From an uncultured Pseudomonas sp. (lineage in GTDB: Bacteria; Pseudomonadota; Gammaproteobacteria; Pseudomonadales; Pseudomonadaceae), in contig NZ_CAJYDW010000017.1 in NCBI RefSeq assembly GCF_913774235.1, forward strand, positions 62,001 to 126,000: DNA of 64,000 bases. Reading direction: 5' to 3'. This document shows positions 8,174 through 15,680 of the stretch, in pieces (position 1 is the first letter of the stretch; the number at the start of each line of letters is the position of its first letter). The position numbers and the translations under genes were made by a program. Below the pieces are notes generated by a model. That model saw nothing but the letters and a program-made list of their open reading frames with translations, did not search any database and had not been told where the DNA came from.

Positions 8174-9358
8174 ATGTCCAAGCCTTTCGCGTTATCCGCC
8201 AGCACGGTTCTGCCCGTCGCCTCCGCCTTGCTGCTCGGTCTCGGCACCAGCCTGCCGGTCCAGGCCAACAATGGTGTCCAACTGCCCGCCTATGGCGCCA
8301 AGGCCATGGGCATGGCCGGGGTGTCCATCGCCCTGCCGCAGGATGCCGCCGCCTCCGCCAACAACCCGGCCGGCATGGCCCTGCTGGGCAATCGCTTCGA
8401 CGCCGATCTGACCCTGTTGCGGGCACCGATCCGCACCGAGGTCGGCAACAACCACTATGCCGACAATGCCGTGGTCGCCGTGCCCACCGGCGGCTTCAAC
8501 CGGGTCATCAACGAGGATCTGAGCGCCGGTCTCTCGGTGTTCGGCCAGGGCATCGCCCTGGACTACGGCGAGCCGGTGTTCGGTACCCATGACCTCAAGT
8601 CCAGCCTGCAGCAGGTGGTGCTGGCGCCCACCGTCACCTGGCGCCTGGCTCCGGGTCACTATATCGGCTTCTCGCCGCGGCTGGCTTACCAGCGCCTGGA
8701 CATCGCCGGGCTGGAAGGCTTCGGCTTCGCCAGTCCGGGGGCCGACAAGGCCTATGGCGGCGGCTTCGCCCTGGGCTACCAGGGCGCCCTGAGCGAGCGC
8801 CTGAGCCTGGGCATCAGCTACGCCAGTCCGCTGTGGTTCCAGCGCCTGAAGCGCTATCGCGGCCTGTTGCCGGACGGTCGCCTGAACCTGCCGCAGCAGG
8901 CCGGCGTCGGCCTGGCATTCAAGGCCACCCCGCAACTGACCCTGGCTGCCGACGCCCTGTGGATCAACTGGTCCGGCGAGCATGCCTATGGCAATCGCCT
9001 CACCGAAGGTGGACCCCTGGGCGCCAGCGACGGACCCGGCTTCGGCTGGCGCGATCAGAAAATCCTGCGTTTCGGCGCCAGCTACGAGCTGAACGAGCAG
9101 TGGACGCTGCGTGCCGGCGCCTCCTTCTCCAACCACTTCATCCCCAGCAGCGAAGCCACCTTCGCCACCCTGGCCCCGCTGGCCCAGTACGACCACTACA
9201 GCCTCGGCGCCAGCTATCGGCTGGGCAACGGCTGGGAGCTCACCGGCAGCTACCTCTATGCGGTCAACGACCGCCTCAAAGGCAGCGGCGCCAGCCAGGG
9301 CATCACCGTCGGCACCGACGTCAACTATCTCAATCTCGGCATTGGCTACCGCTTCTAG
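8174..9358 (+). CDS. salD: FadL/TodX-family outer-membrane transport protein (SalD-like)
   Basis: This 394-residue outer-membrane barrel of the OMPP1/FadL/TodX family has a signal peptide ending near VQAN. The N-terminal hatch features GAKAMGMAGVSIALPQDAAASANNPAGMAL are characteristic, and the C-terminus GIGYRF ends in Phe. Members pass hydrophobic aromatics and fatty acids across the outer membrane. In Acinetobacter baylyi salD, a TodX-like gene, heads salDEA; the same order barrel-esterase-hydroxylase is found here, so uptake of salicylate esters is the likely job. The start was moved to the ATG at 8174 because the open frame upstream overlaps the regulator gene and lacks a signal peptide. 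Only 12 bp separate it from the esterase gene. Confidence 0.85.
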   Translation: MSKPFALSASTVLPVASALLLGLGTSLPVQANNGVQLPAYGAKAMGMAGVSIALPQDAAASANNPAGMALLGNRFDADLTLLRAPIRTEVGNNHYADNAVVAVPTGGFNRVINEDLSAGLSVFGQGIALDYGEPVFGTHDLKSSLQQVVLAPTVTWRLAPGHYIGFSPRLAYQRLDIAGLEGFGFASPGADKAYGGGFALGYQGALSERLSLGISYASPLWFQRLKRYRGLLPDGRLNLPQQAGVGLAFKATPQLTLAADALWINWSGEHAYGNRLTEGGPLGASDGPGFGWRDQKILRFGASYELNEQWTLRAGASFSNHFIPSSEATFATLAPLAQYDHYSLGASYRLGNGWELTGSYLYAVNDRLKGSGASQGITVGTDVNYLNLGIGYRF

Positions 9359-9370
9359 GAGGACGACACC

Positions 9371-10096
9371 ATGACCACTACCTACCTGCTGATCCATGGT
9401 TCCTGGCACGACGGCCGTGCCTGGGACGGCGTCGCCCAGGCCCTGCGTGCCCAGGGTGCCGAGGTGCATGCCCCGACCCTGGCTGGCCACGGTCACGGCG
9501 CGGACCTGGCGGCCAGCCACGCCGACTGCGTGGATTCCCTGGTCGACTACGTGCGCCGCCACGACCTGCATGACGTGGTCGCCCTCGGCCACAGCTGGGG
9601 CGGCACCGTACTGCAGCGCCTGGCCGAGATCGAGACCGCGCGGCTCAAGCGGCTGGTGTTCCACAACGCCTTCGTGCTGCGTGACGGCGAGGCGCTGTTC
9701 GACCTGGTACCGCCGCACTACCAGGCTCTCTGGCGCCAGCTGGAGCAACCCGATGGCGGCATCATGCTGCCCTTTCCGGTGTTCCGGGACGCCTTCATCG
9801 GCGATGCCAGCCTGGAGCAGGCCCAGGCGGTCTATGCCGAGTACCTCACCCCGACCCCGGCGCGTAGCCACTTCGACGCCGTGCCGCTGAAGACCTTCGA
9901 CAGCCTGCCGCTGCCGCGCAGCTGGCTCTACGCCCAGGACGACGTGGCCCTGCCGCCCGGCCAGTACGGCTGGCACCCGCGCCTGAGCGAGCGCCTGGGC
10001 GGCTATCGCCTGGTGTCCCTGGCCGGTAGCCACGAGGTGCTCTTCACTCGGCCCCAGGCCCTGGCCGAAGCCATCCACCTGGCCGGTCGCGACTAG
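9371..10096 (+). CDS. salE: Alpha/beta-hydrolase, probable salicylate esterase (SalE-like)
   Basis: This 241-residue cytoplasmic alpha/beta-hydrolase has the oxyanion motif LIHGSWHDGRAW (residues 7-18), nucleophile Ser75 in GHSWGG and catalytic His221 in AGSHEVLF. The sequence style matches the plant methyl-salicylate esterase / SalE group. Sitting between a TodX-like porin and salicylate hydroxylase, it most likely cleaves alkyl salicylates to salicylate (inference from gene order with A. baylyi salDEA). An AGGAGG-like ribosome binding site precedes the ATG at 9371. It could instead act on a related aromatic ester. Confidence 0.78.
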   Translation: MTTTYLLIHGSWHDGRAWDGVAQALRAQGAEVHAPTLAGHGHGADLAASHADCVDSLVDYVRRHDLHDVVALGHSWGGTVLQRLAEIETARLKRLVFHNAFVLRDGEALFDLVPPHYQALWRQLEQPDGGIMLPFPVFRDAFIGDASLEQAQAVYAEYLTPTPARSHFDAVPLKTFDSLPLPRSWLYAQDDVALPPGQYGWHPRLSERLGGYRLVSLAGSHEVLFTRPQALAEAIHLAGRD

Positions 10097-10122
10097 CGGC
10101 AGGCCCTGCGCGAGGAATTCCC

Positions 10123-11397
10123 ATGAACGCTCCCCTCAACGTCGCCATCGTCGGTGGTGGCATCGCCGGCGTCGGCCTGGCCCTCGGCCTGAAGGACGCG
10201 CCGCACCTCAAGGTCACCCTGTTCGAATCCGCCCCGGCCTTCGGCGAGATCGGCGCCGGGGTGTCCTTCGGCGCCAACGCCGTGCGCGCCCTGGCCGGGC
10301 TGGGCATGGCCGAGCCCTACCAGGCCCTGGCCGACCGCACCCCCGAACCCTGGCAGGACGTCTGGTTCGAGTGGCGCCGCGGCAGCGATGCCGGCTACCT
10401 GGGCGCTACCCTGGCGCCGGGCGTCGGCCAGTCCTCCATCCACCGCGCCGACTTCCTCGACGCCCTGGCGCGCCGGCTGCCCACGGGCCTGGCGGTGTTC
10501 GGCAAGCGCGCCTGCGGCCTGCAGCAGGACGCCGCGGGCGCCACCCTGAGCTTTACCGACGGCACCACCCATCATTGCGACCTGGTACTGGCCGCCGACG
10601 GCATCAAGTCCGGCCTGCGCGCGCCGGTCCTGGCCGGCCACGGCTTGAGCGATCCGGGACCGCGCTTCACCGGCAGCGTCGCCTATCGCGGCCTGGTGGA
10701 GCGCGAGCTGTTACGCGAGCGCTTTCGCGCCGCCGGACTCGACCAGCACCTGCTCGACGTACCGCAGATGTACCTGGCCCAGGACGGCCATATCCTCACC
10801 TTCCCAATCAAGCAGGGGCGGATCATCAATATCGTCGCCTTCCTCACCGCCCAGCCACGCTCGGCGGTCTGGCCGGCGGACCAGCCCTGGGTACGCAACG
10901 CCAGTCGCGCTGAGGTGGGGGCGGCCTTCGCCGACTGGGGCCTGGCGGCGCGCACCCTGGTGGAGTCCATCGCCTCGCCGACGCTCTGGGCGCTGCACGA
11001 CCTCGAAGAGCTGCCGCACTACGTGCACGGGCGCGCCGCACTGCTCGGCGATGCTGCCCACGCCATGCTGCCGCACCAGGGCGCCGGCGCCGGTCAGGGT
11101 CTGGAAGACGCCTGGTTCCTGCGCGAACTGCTGATCGATCCGCAAGTGGAACAGGGCAACCTTGAGCGGGTGCTGCAGGCCTACGAACGCTGGCGCCTGC
11201 CCCGCGCCTGCCGAACCCAGCGCACCTCCTGGGAGGCCGGCGAACTCTACGAGTACCGCGATAGGACCGTCGGCGACGACGAGGCCCGTCTGGGCCAGAC
11301 CCTGGCCCAGCGCTTCGCCTGGCTCTGGCAGCACGATCTCTTGAGCGACGTGCGCGAGGCCCGGCGCTGGTTGGGCTGGGCGCTGCAACCCGCCTGA
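10123..11397 (+). CDS. salA: Salicylate 1-monooxygenase (salicylate hydroxylase, NahG/SalA family)
   Basis: This 424-residue single-component FAD monooxygenase converts salicylate, NADH and O2 to catechol and CO2. The FAD dinucleotide motif is VGGGIAGVG (residues 10-18). Stretches such as FGEIGAGVSFGANAVRAL, DVWFEWRRGSDAGYLGA and PGVGQSSIHRADFLDAL closely match NahG as I know it, and the second FAD/ribityl motif GDAAHAMLPHQGAGAGQGLEDA is intact. It is third in the salDEA-like operon, 26 bp after the esterase. The product catechol would enter the cat branch, which is not in this window, while the neighbouring pca genes serve the protocatechuate branch; both converge at beta-ketoadipate enol-lactone. 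Confidence 0.92.
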   Translation: MNAPLNVAIVGGGIAGVGLALGLKDAPHLKVTLFESAPAFGEIGAGVSFGANAVRALAGLGMAEPYQALADRTPEPWQDVWFEWRRGSDAGYLGATLAPGVGQSSIHRADFLDALARRLPTGLAVFGKRACGLQQDAAGATLSFTDGTTHHCDLVLAADGIKSGLRAPVLAGHGLSDPGPRFTGSVAYRGLVERELLRERFRAAGLDQHLLDVPQMYLAQDGHILTFPIKQGRIINIVAFLTAQPRSAVWPADQPWVRNASRAEVGAAFADWGLAARTLVESIASPTLWALHDLEELPHYVHGRAALLGDAAHAMLPHQGAGAGQGLEDAWFLRELLIDPQVEQGNLERVLQAYERWRLPRACRTQRTSWEAGELYEYRDRTVGDDEARLGQTLAQRFAWLWQHDLLSDVREARRWLGWALQPA

Positions 11398-11420
11398 GAC
11401 CGACCGGTCAGGAAAAGCGG

Positions 11421-11480
11421 TCGATTATCGATCAGGTCGCCGATAATCGAATTGTCAGGGCATTGGGGAGGGGCTTAAGG
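11421..11480 (+). promoter_or_regulatory. pcaK promoter with tandem PcaR operator
   Basis: Palindromes TCGATTATCGA (11421-11431) and CCGATAATCGA (11440-11450) lie 19 bp apart centre to centre. The -35 TTGTCA (11452-11457) begins 7 bp after the second centre, and a weak -10 TTAAGG (11475-11480) follows with 17-bp spacing. Operator upstream of the -35 predicts activation by PcaR. Confidence 0.78.
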
Positions 11481-11502
11481 TCGGGCGAGCGTCGTATGAC
11501 GG

Positions 11503-11513
11503 AATAACAACAA
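11503..11513 (+). promoter_or_regulatory. Hfq/Crc-type AANAANAA motif before pcaK
   Basis: AATAACAACAA contains two overlapping AANAANAA matches, 13 bases before the ATG at 11527 and in the region expected for ribosome binding. Confidence 0.6.
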
Positions 11514-11526
11514 TGAGCGCCTCGCC

Positions 11527-12906
11527 ATGACCCAAGCCTTCGAATCCACCGCCTTGCCCTTGGCCGGCAGTCCCGCGCCGGCCGTGTCCGGCACCCTGGA
11601 CGTCCAGCAGTTCATCAATCGCCAGGCGCTGTCCGCCTACCAGTGGCGCATCGTCGCCCTGTGTTTCCTGATCGTCTTCCTCGATGGCCTGGATACCGCC
11701 GCCATGGGTTTCATCGCCCCGGCGTTGTCGGTGGAGTGGGGCATTCCGCGCGCCAGCCTCGGGCCGGTGATGAGCGCCGCCCTGGGCGGCATGGTCTTCG
11801 GCGCGCTGTTCTCCGGTCCGCTGGCGGATCGCTTCGGCCGCAAGGGCGTTTTGGTGGTCGCCACCTTCATCTTCGGTGGCTTCAGCCTGCTGTCGGCCTT
11901 CAGTGCCAACCTCGACCAACTGGTGGTCCTGAGATTCCTCACCGGCCTGGGCCTCGGCGCCGCCATGCCCAATGCCACCACGCTGCTCTCGGAATACACC
12001 CCCGAGCGGCTCAAGTCGTTGCTGGTGACCAGCATGTTCTGCGGTTTCAACCTGGGTATGGCCGGTGGTGGCTTCGTCTCGGCCTGGATGATCCCGGCCT
12101 ACGGCTGGCACAGTCTGCTGGTGCTGGGTGGCGTACTGCCCCTGGCGCTGGCCGTGGTGCTGCTGCTCTGGCTGCCGGAGTCGGCACGCTACCTGGTGGT
12201 GCATGGCAAGAGCGCCGAGCGCATCCGCAAGGTTCTCGCCCCTATCGGCAGCGAGGCCGCCGAGGCGCGGCACTTCGTGGTGCCCGAGCAGCGGACGGTC
12301 AAGGCTGGCAATGTCTTCGCGGTGATCTTCAATCGCACCTTCAGCGCCGGCACCCTGCTGCTGTGGCTGACCTATTTCATGGGCCTGGTGATCGTCTACC
12401 TGCTCACCAGCTGGTTGCCGACCCTAATGCGCGACGCCGGTGCCAGCCTGGAGCAGGCCGCGCTGATCGGCGCGCTGTTCCAATTCGGCGGGGTGCTCAG
12501 CGCGGTGTTCGTCGGCTGGGCCATGGACAGATTCAATCCGCACAAGGTGATCGGCCTGTTCTATGCCCTCGCCGGCATCTTCGCCTACTGCGTCGGCCAG
12601 AGCCTGGGGCAGGTCGCCCTGGTAGCCACCCTGGTGCTGGTGGCCGGCATGTGCATCAACGGCGCCCAGTCGGCCATGCCCTCGCTGGCGGCGCGCTACT
12701 ACCCGACCCATGGCCGCGCCACCGGAGTGTCCTGGATGCTCGGTATCGGCCGCTTCGGCGCCATCACCGGCGCCTGGATGGGCGCGACCCTGCTGGGCCT
12801 GGGCTGGACCTTCACCCAGGTGCTCACCGCGCTGCTGGTGCCGGCCGGTCTCGCCGCCCTGGCCGTGCTGATCAAGGGGGGGGTCAGCCACGCCGATGCG
12901 ACTTGA
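11527..12906 (+). CDS. pcaK: MFS 4-hydroxybenzoate/protocatechuate transporter
   Basis: This 459-residue MFS protein of the aromatic acid:H+ symporter family is very similar to P. putida PcaK. Matching stretches include IVFLDGLDTAAMGFIAPALS near residue 51, the MFS loop GPLADRFGRKG, NATTLLSEYTPERLKSLLVT and the C-terminal VSHADAT. Twelve membrane helices are expected. PcaK imports 4-hydroxybenzoate and also acts in chemotaxis. The gene has its own promoter with a PcaR operator, 129 bp after salA, and is probably followed by a terminator at 13127. The N-terminus is about 20 residues longer than PcaK of P. putida, but no better internal start exists. Confidence 0.93.
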   Translation: MTQAFESTALPLAGSPAPAVSGTLDVQQFINRQALSAYQWRIVALCFLIVFLDGLDTAAMGFIAPALSVEWGIPRASLGPVMSAALGGMVFGALFSGPLADRFGRKGVLVVATFIFGGFSLLSAFSANLDQLVVLRFLTGLGLGAAMPNATTLLSEYTPERLKSLLVTSMFCGFNLGMAGGGFVSAWMIPAYGWHSLLVLGGVLPLALAVVLLLWLPESARYLVVHGKSAERIRKVLAPIGSEAAEARHFVVPEQRTVKAGNVFAVIFNRTFSAGTLLLWLTYFMGLVIVYLLTSWLPTLMRDAGASLEQAALIGALFQFGGVLSAVFVGWAMDRFNPHKVIGLFYALAGIFAYCVGQSLGQVALVATLVLVAGMCINGAQSAMPSLAARYYPTHGRATGVSWMLGIGRFGAITGAWMGATLLGLGWTFTQVLTALLVPAGLAALAVLIKGGVSHADAT

Positions 12907-13126
12907 GAGGAAGTGTCAGGGTTGGGCTACGCATTGGAAGCGCAGGCAACCTGCCTGTTCAGCAGCTTGTAAGACTAGCGCTAGATCGCTTCCCTTGGTT
13001 CTGTACGCGGCCAGGATGTAACGCGAAGTCCGCTCGTGGGGTAGCGGCCTTGCCCGCTTGCGCATCTTTGCATATCAACTCTACAATCACTAAATAAATG
13101 GACTGGGGGTTCCCGGTCGGCGTCAT

Positions 13127-13160
13127 GGCCTCGGTGCGATCACCGGGGCCTTTCGCTTTC
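13127..13160 (+). terminator. Terminator-like hairpin downstream of pcaK
   Basis: GGCCTCGGTG (13127-13136) pairs with CACCGGGGCC (13141-13150) around a four-base loop and is followed by TTTCGCTTT. It overlaps the last codon of the convergent DUF3800 gene and is 220 bp from the pcaK stop. Nothing else is seen between 12907 and 13126. Confidence 0.5.
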
Positions 13161-14090
13161 TAGCGGTGGGTGAATTTTCAAGCCCCAGCCTTCGAAGCCT
13201 ATGCCTACCTGCATACGGCCACCGCTGCAGAAGAATTTTCGCTTCAGCAGGTCGAAAGCCCGGTTCGGCTGCTCGGGTTTGACGACCGATAGTCCTATAG
13301 GCCGTGCTACCAGATCTGCCAGTTGCAGGCCGGAAGAGTTGGTCTTCTTGTCGGCGAAGACGATCTCGAAAGGTAGTATTCGACTGAATCTATTGTCTCC
13401 AGCACACAGGCGCCTGAATTCAAGTTCAAGTTCCGCGTCTTCTCGTCTGCCCCGGCATTCCACCACGATATGCGTCGTCAATGACTGTTCCTGCTTTTCT
13501 TCGAGAAACTCGTACAGCGTCTCTAAACAAAAGCCCAGCGCCAGGTGGTAAGGATTGTCGCTCCGCTCACGCAAGCGATGCTTGTCGATGACGCAAGCGA
13601 TCAGGATGAAGTTGCTGGTTTCGATGATGTCCGTCAGCTCATCCAGGAAGAGCTCTTTATGTTGGCGACTGTCGAAGCGGAAACCACTCTTCTCCTTGCG
13701 AATGTCGGTTTCATGCAAGACCACGAGATCATGTCCAAAATGTTTGAACTTGAAGGTCTCGATTGAAGGCACTACGCGTTGGGCATAGTGGTTCTTGTGG
13801 AAAATGCAGAAGGCTAGGGTAAAAACGGGATAGTTAGGGTCAATTCGTTCCAGTCCATGGTCCCCACTTTCATCTACGTAGACGACATATCTGCTGAATG
13901 ATTTTTCTGTCCGAACAGGCTCTGCACTCATGGCAGGCGGCTCGTCGACGGCAGGGAAAAGCGGTAGTTGGTGAGAGTGCAGCCCTGTTTGGTCCTGCGG
14001 CGTCGCGGTGCGTGTATCCATCGTCATGGGTTTGGCTGCACGAAGTAAAGGGTATGGAAAAGATAACGCTGTGACAGGACATGGCGCCAC
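13140..14090 (-). CDS. DUF3800 domain protein
   Basis: This protein of up to 316 residues carries the DUF3800 motifs: an acidic YVVYVDESGDHG (about residues 68-79), IVVECRGRRED and a C-terminal SSGLQLADLVARPIG. The family is predicted to have an RNase H-like fold with the acidic residues as metal ligands, and is often found in mobile or defence-linked contexts; function is not established. The frame opens with a GTG at 14090, but ATGs at 14027, 14021 and 13931 are alternatives and none has a clear ribosome binding site. A TATAAT lies at 14111-14116 on this strand. The gene is visibly richer in A+T than its neighbours, which suggests horizontal acquisition. Confidence 0.8.
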   Translation of the reverse strand: MAPCPVTALSFPYPLLRAAKPMTMDTRTATPQDQTGLHSHQLPLFPAVDEPPAMSAEPVRTEKSFSRYVVYVDESGDHGLERIDPNYPVFTLAFCIFHKNHYAQRVVPSIETFKFKHFGHDLVVLHETDIRKEKSGFRFDSRQHKELFLDELTDIIETSNFILIACVIDKHRLRERSDNPYHLALGFCLETLYEFLEEKQEQSLTTHIVVECRGRREDAELELEFRRLCAGDNRFSRILPFEIVFADKKTNSSGLQLADLVARPIGLSVVKPEQPNRAFDLLKRKFFCSGGRMQVGIGFEGWGLKIHPPLESERPR

Positions 14091-14425
14091 AGTCGCACGA
14101 ATCTTTCGAAATTATAAAGATAGAGTCATCTTGGGAATACGTTGAGCGACGCGCCAACATTCATGTCGACGATTAAACCGGGGTACAGATCGCTCGACTG
14201 AGCGGCGGGCTAGGCAAGATGGATGCGCATTAGTTCATCATGCGCCAAGTATCTTCGTGGTGGTGAGGGGGTGGTAAAAGAATTCAATCCCGAAGAGGCG
14301 CCGCGGTGCTTTGGCAGTGTTCTGCTCGCACTCGCCTAGCGCGTAATCAGGCATTGTCATGGTTATCCCTCGGGACGATCGGTTTCGGCGTAGCATGCAC
14401 GCCTTGTCCCGCTATAGATCCGACC
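14091..14425. other. Intergenic region upstream of the DUF3800 and methyltransferase genes
   Basis: This divergent control region of 335 bp is AT-richer on its DUF3800 side. A perfect TATAAT -10 for the minus strand lies at 14111-14116, without a good -35. No gene, repeat or RNA was recognised. Confidence 0.5.
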
Positions 14426-15364
14426 ATGAACACCGCCATTCTCGCCACCCTGACCAATCTCCTGACCTCTGCCCTGGCCGACCCGCCCCGCGAAGCGCGC
14501 CGGTTGATCCATGGCCGCGGCCGCTTGCTGCCAGGGCTTGAGCAGCTCACCGTCGACTGGCTGGAAGGCGTGGTGCGGGTCTGCCTGTTTCGCGAATTGC
14601 CAGCCGCCGAGCTGGAGGCCTTGCGCGCCACCCTGGTGGCGCTGGCGGAGACCCCGGCCTGGACCGGCAGCGGGGCGCGCAGTCTGCTGCTGCAACACCG
14701 CTATCGCCTCGACGCCGCCAGCGAGGCGCTGATTGGTGCGCCAGTGGGGGAGCATGTCATCCATGAGGACGGCCTGAAATTCGGCCTGGATCTCTCCCGC
14801 CATCAGAACATGGGGCTGTTCCTCGACATGCGCCTGGGCCGCCGCTGGGTGCGCGAGCAGGCGGCCGGGCGGCGGGTGCTCAATCTCTTCGCCTACACCT
14901 GTGGCTTCTCCGTGGCCGCCATCGCCGGGGATGCGGCCCAGGTGGTCAACCTGGACATGGCGCGCGGGCCCCTGACCCGCGGGCGGGAGAACCATCGCCT
15001 TAACGGCCACGACCTCGGCAAGGTCGCCTTTCTCGGGCACGAACTGTTCAAGTCCTGGGGCAAGGTGCGCAAGCTGGGGCCCTACGATCTGGTGATCGTC
15101 GATCCGCCCAGCTTCCAGCAGGGCAGCTTCGCCCTGACCAAGGACTACGCGCGCATCCTGCGCCGCCTGCCGGAGCTGCTCACCCCCGGTGGCCAGGTGC
15201 TGGCCTGCGTCAACGATCCCGGCGTGGGCGCGGACTTCCTCATCGCTGGCATGGCCCAGGAGGCGCCGAGCCTGGCCTTCGTCGAACGTCTGGCCAACCC
15301 GCCAGAATTCGCCGATGAAGACCCCGAAGGTGGGCTCAAGGTGCTGGTGTTCCGGCAGGGCTGA
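14426..15364 (+). CDS. Class I SAM-dependent methyltransferase (RlmI/COG1092-like)
   Basis: This 312-residue protein has the AdoMet-binding motif I NLFAYTCGFSVAA (about residues 153-165), an acidic loop NLDMARGPL, and the catalytic-type motif DLVIVDPPSF. That pattern is typical of COG1092 rRNA cytosine methyltransferases. Unlike RlmI/RlmL it lacks an obvious N-terminal PUA or THUMP RNA-binding domain, so the target is uncertain (23S rRNA or another RNA by homology). The open frame extends upstream to 14306, but the ATG at 14426 gives a family-like N-terminus. It is monocistronic and followed by a repeat-filled gap. Confidence 0.82.
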   Translation: MNTAILATLTNLLTSALADPPREARRLIHGRGRLLPGLEQLTVDWLEGVVRVCLFRELPAAELEALRATLVALAETPAWTGSGARSLLLQHRYRLDAASEALIGAPVGEHVIHEDGLKFGLDLSRHQNMGLFLDMRLGRRWVREQAAGRRVLNLFAYTCGFSVAAIAGDAAQVVNLDMARGPLTRGRENHRLNGHDLGKVAFLGHELFKSWGKVRKLGPYDLVIVDPPSFQQGSFALTKDYARILRRLPELLTPGGQVLACVNDPGVGADFLIAGMAQEAPSLAFVERLANPPEFADEDPEGGLKVLVFRQG

Positions 15365-15480
15365 GCGCCTGGCTGTTGGCGTCTGGGCGTAAGTGGGTGC
15401 TGAGCCAACGCTGCCCGTGTTCCGCCGCGCGGGGATCGTGGCAGCGTCTCATCCAGACGTTTCGCGGTGGCTCTGTGTCA

Positions 15481-15511
15481 GTGGAAAACGCTGCGCGGTT
15501 TTCCACGCTAC
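15481..15511. repeat. Dispersed dyad-symmetric repeat (GTGGAAAACGC type), copy 1
   Basis: GTGGAAAACGC (15481-15491) is followed by the complementary GCGGTTTTCCAC. The same 31-base element occurs in the opposite orientation at 24882-24912, with one base change near its centre. Confidence 0.75.
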
Positions 15512-15526
15512 GGTGAGCGTGGCCAG

Positions 15527-15663
15527 GGCGGTCCGTCGATGTGGATCTAGGGAGAAGGGATCCTTTGATCGCGGCCATGGGCCGCTCCTACGGTGCCTGT
15601 AGGAGCGGCCCATGGCCGCGATAGGCCGGCACATCTTAGGCGCGGCCACATCGACGGACCGCC
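15527..15663. repeat. Nested REP hairpin: 24-bp REP pair inside 18-bp inverted repeats
   Basis: The inner arms 15568-15591 and 15599-15622 are perfect 24-bp inverted copies separated by 7 bases; each arm contains its own small palindrome GCGGCCATGGGCCGC. Outside them, 15527-15544 and 15646-15663 form perfect 18-bp inverted arms. The same 24-bp REP pair recurs at 20382-20443. Confidence 0.85.
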
Positions 15664-15680
15664 ATGGCCGCGATAGGCCC

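Larger units (their letters stand above)
15365..15680. other. Repeat-filled intergenic region (REP cluster)
   Basis: This convergent gap between the methyltransferase and the GH5 gene contains no gene. It is made of palindromic repeats: a 31-base dyad at 15481-15511, a nested hairpin at 15527-15663, and part of another REP arm at 15661-15676. The hairpins may serve as bidirectional transcription ends. Confidence 0.7.

Noticed and set aside
8192-10078. 628-codon minus-strand ORF opposite salD and salE
   Set aside because: Runs across two well-supported genes; composition is the Gln/Gly/Ala-rich type of high-GC shadow frames.
12907-13126. Possible tRNA or small RNA downstream of pcaK
   Set aside because: No cloverleaf or T-loop could be drawn; only the terminator-like hairpin at 13127 is supported.
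13140-14090. DUF3800 gene as part of a defence island
   Set aside because: No neighbouring nuclease, helicase, methylase or transposase gene was found; it is reported only as a solitary atypical gene.
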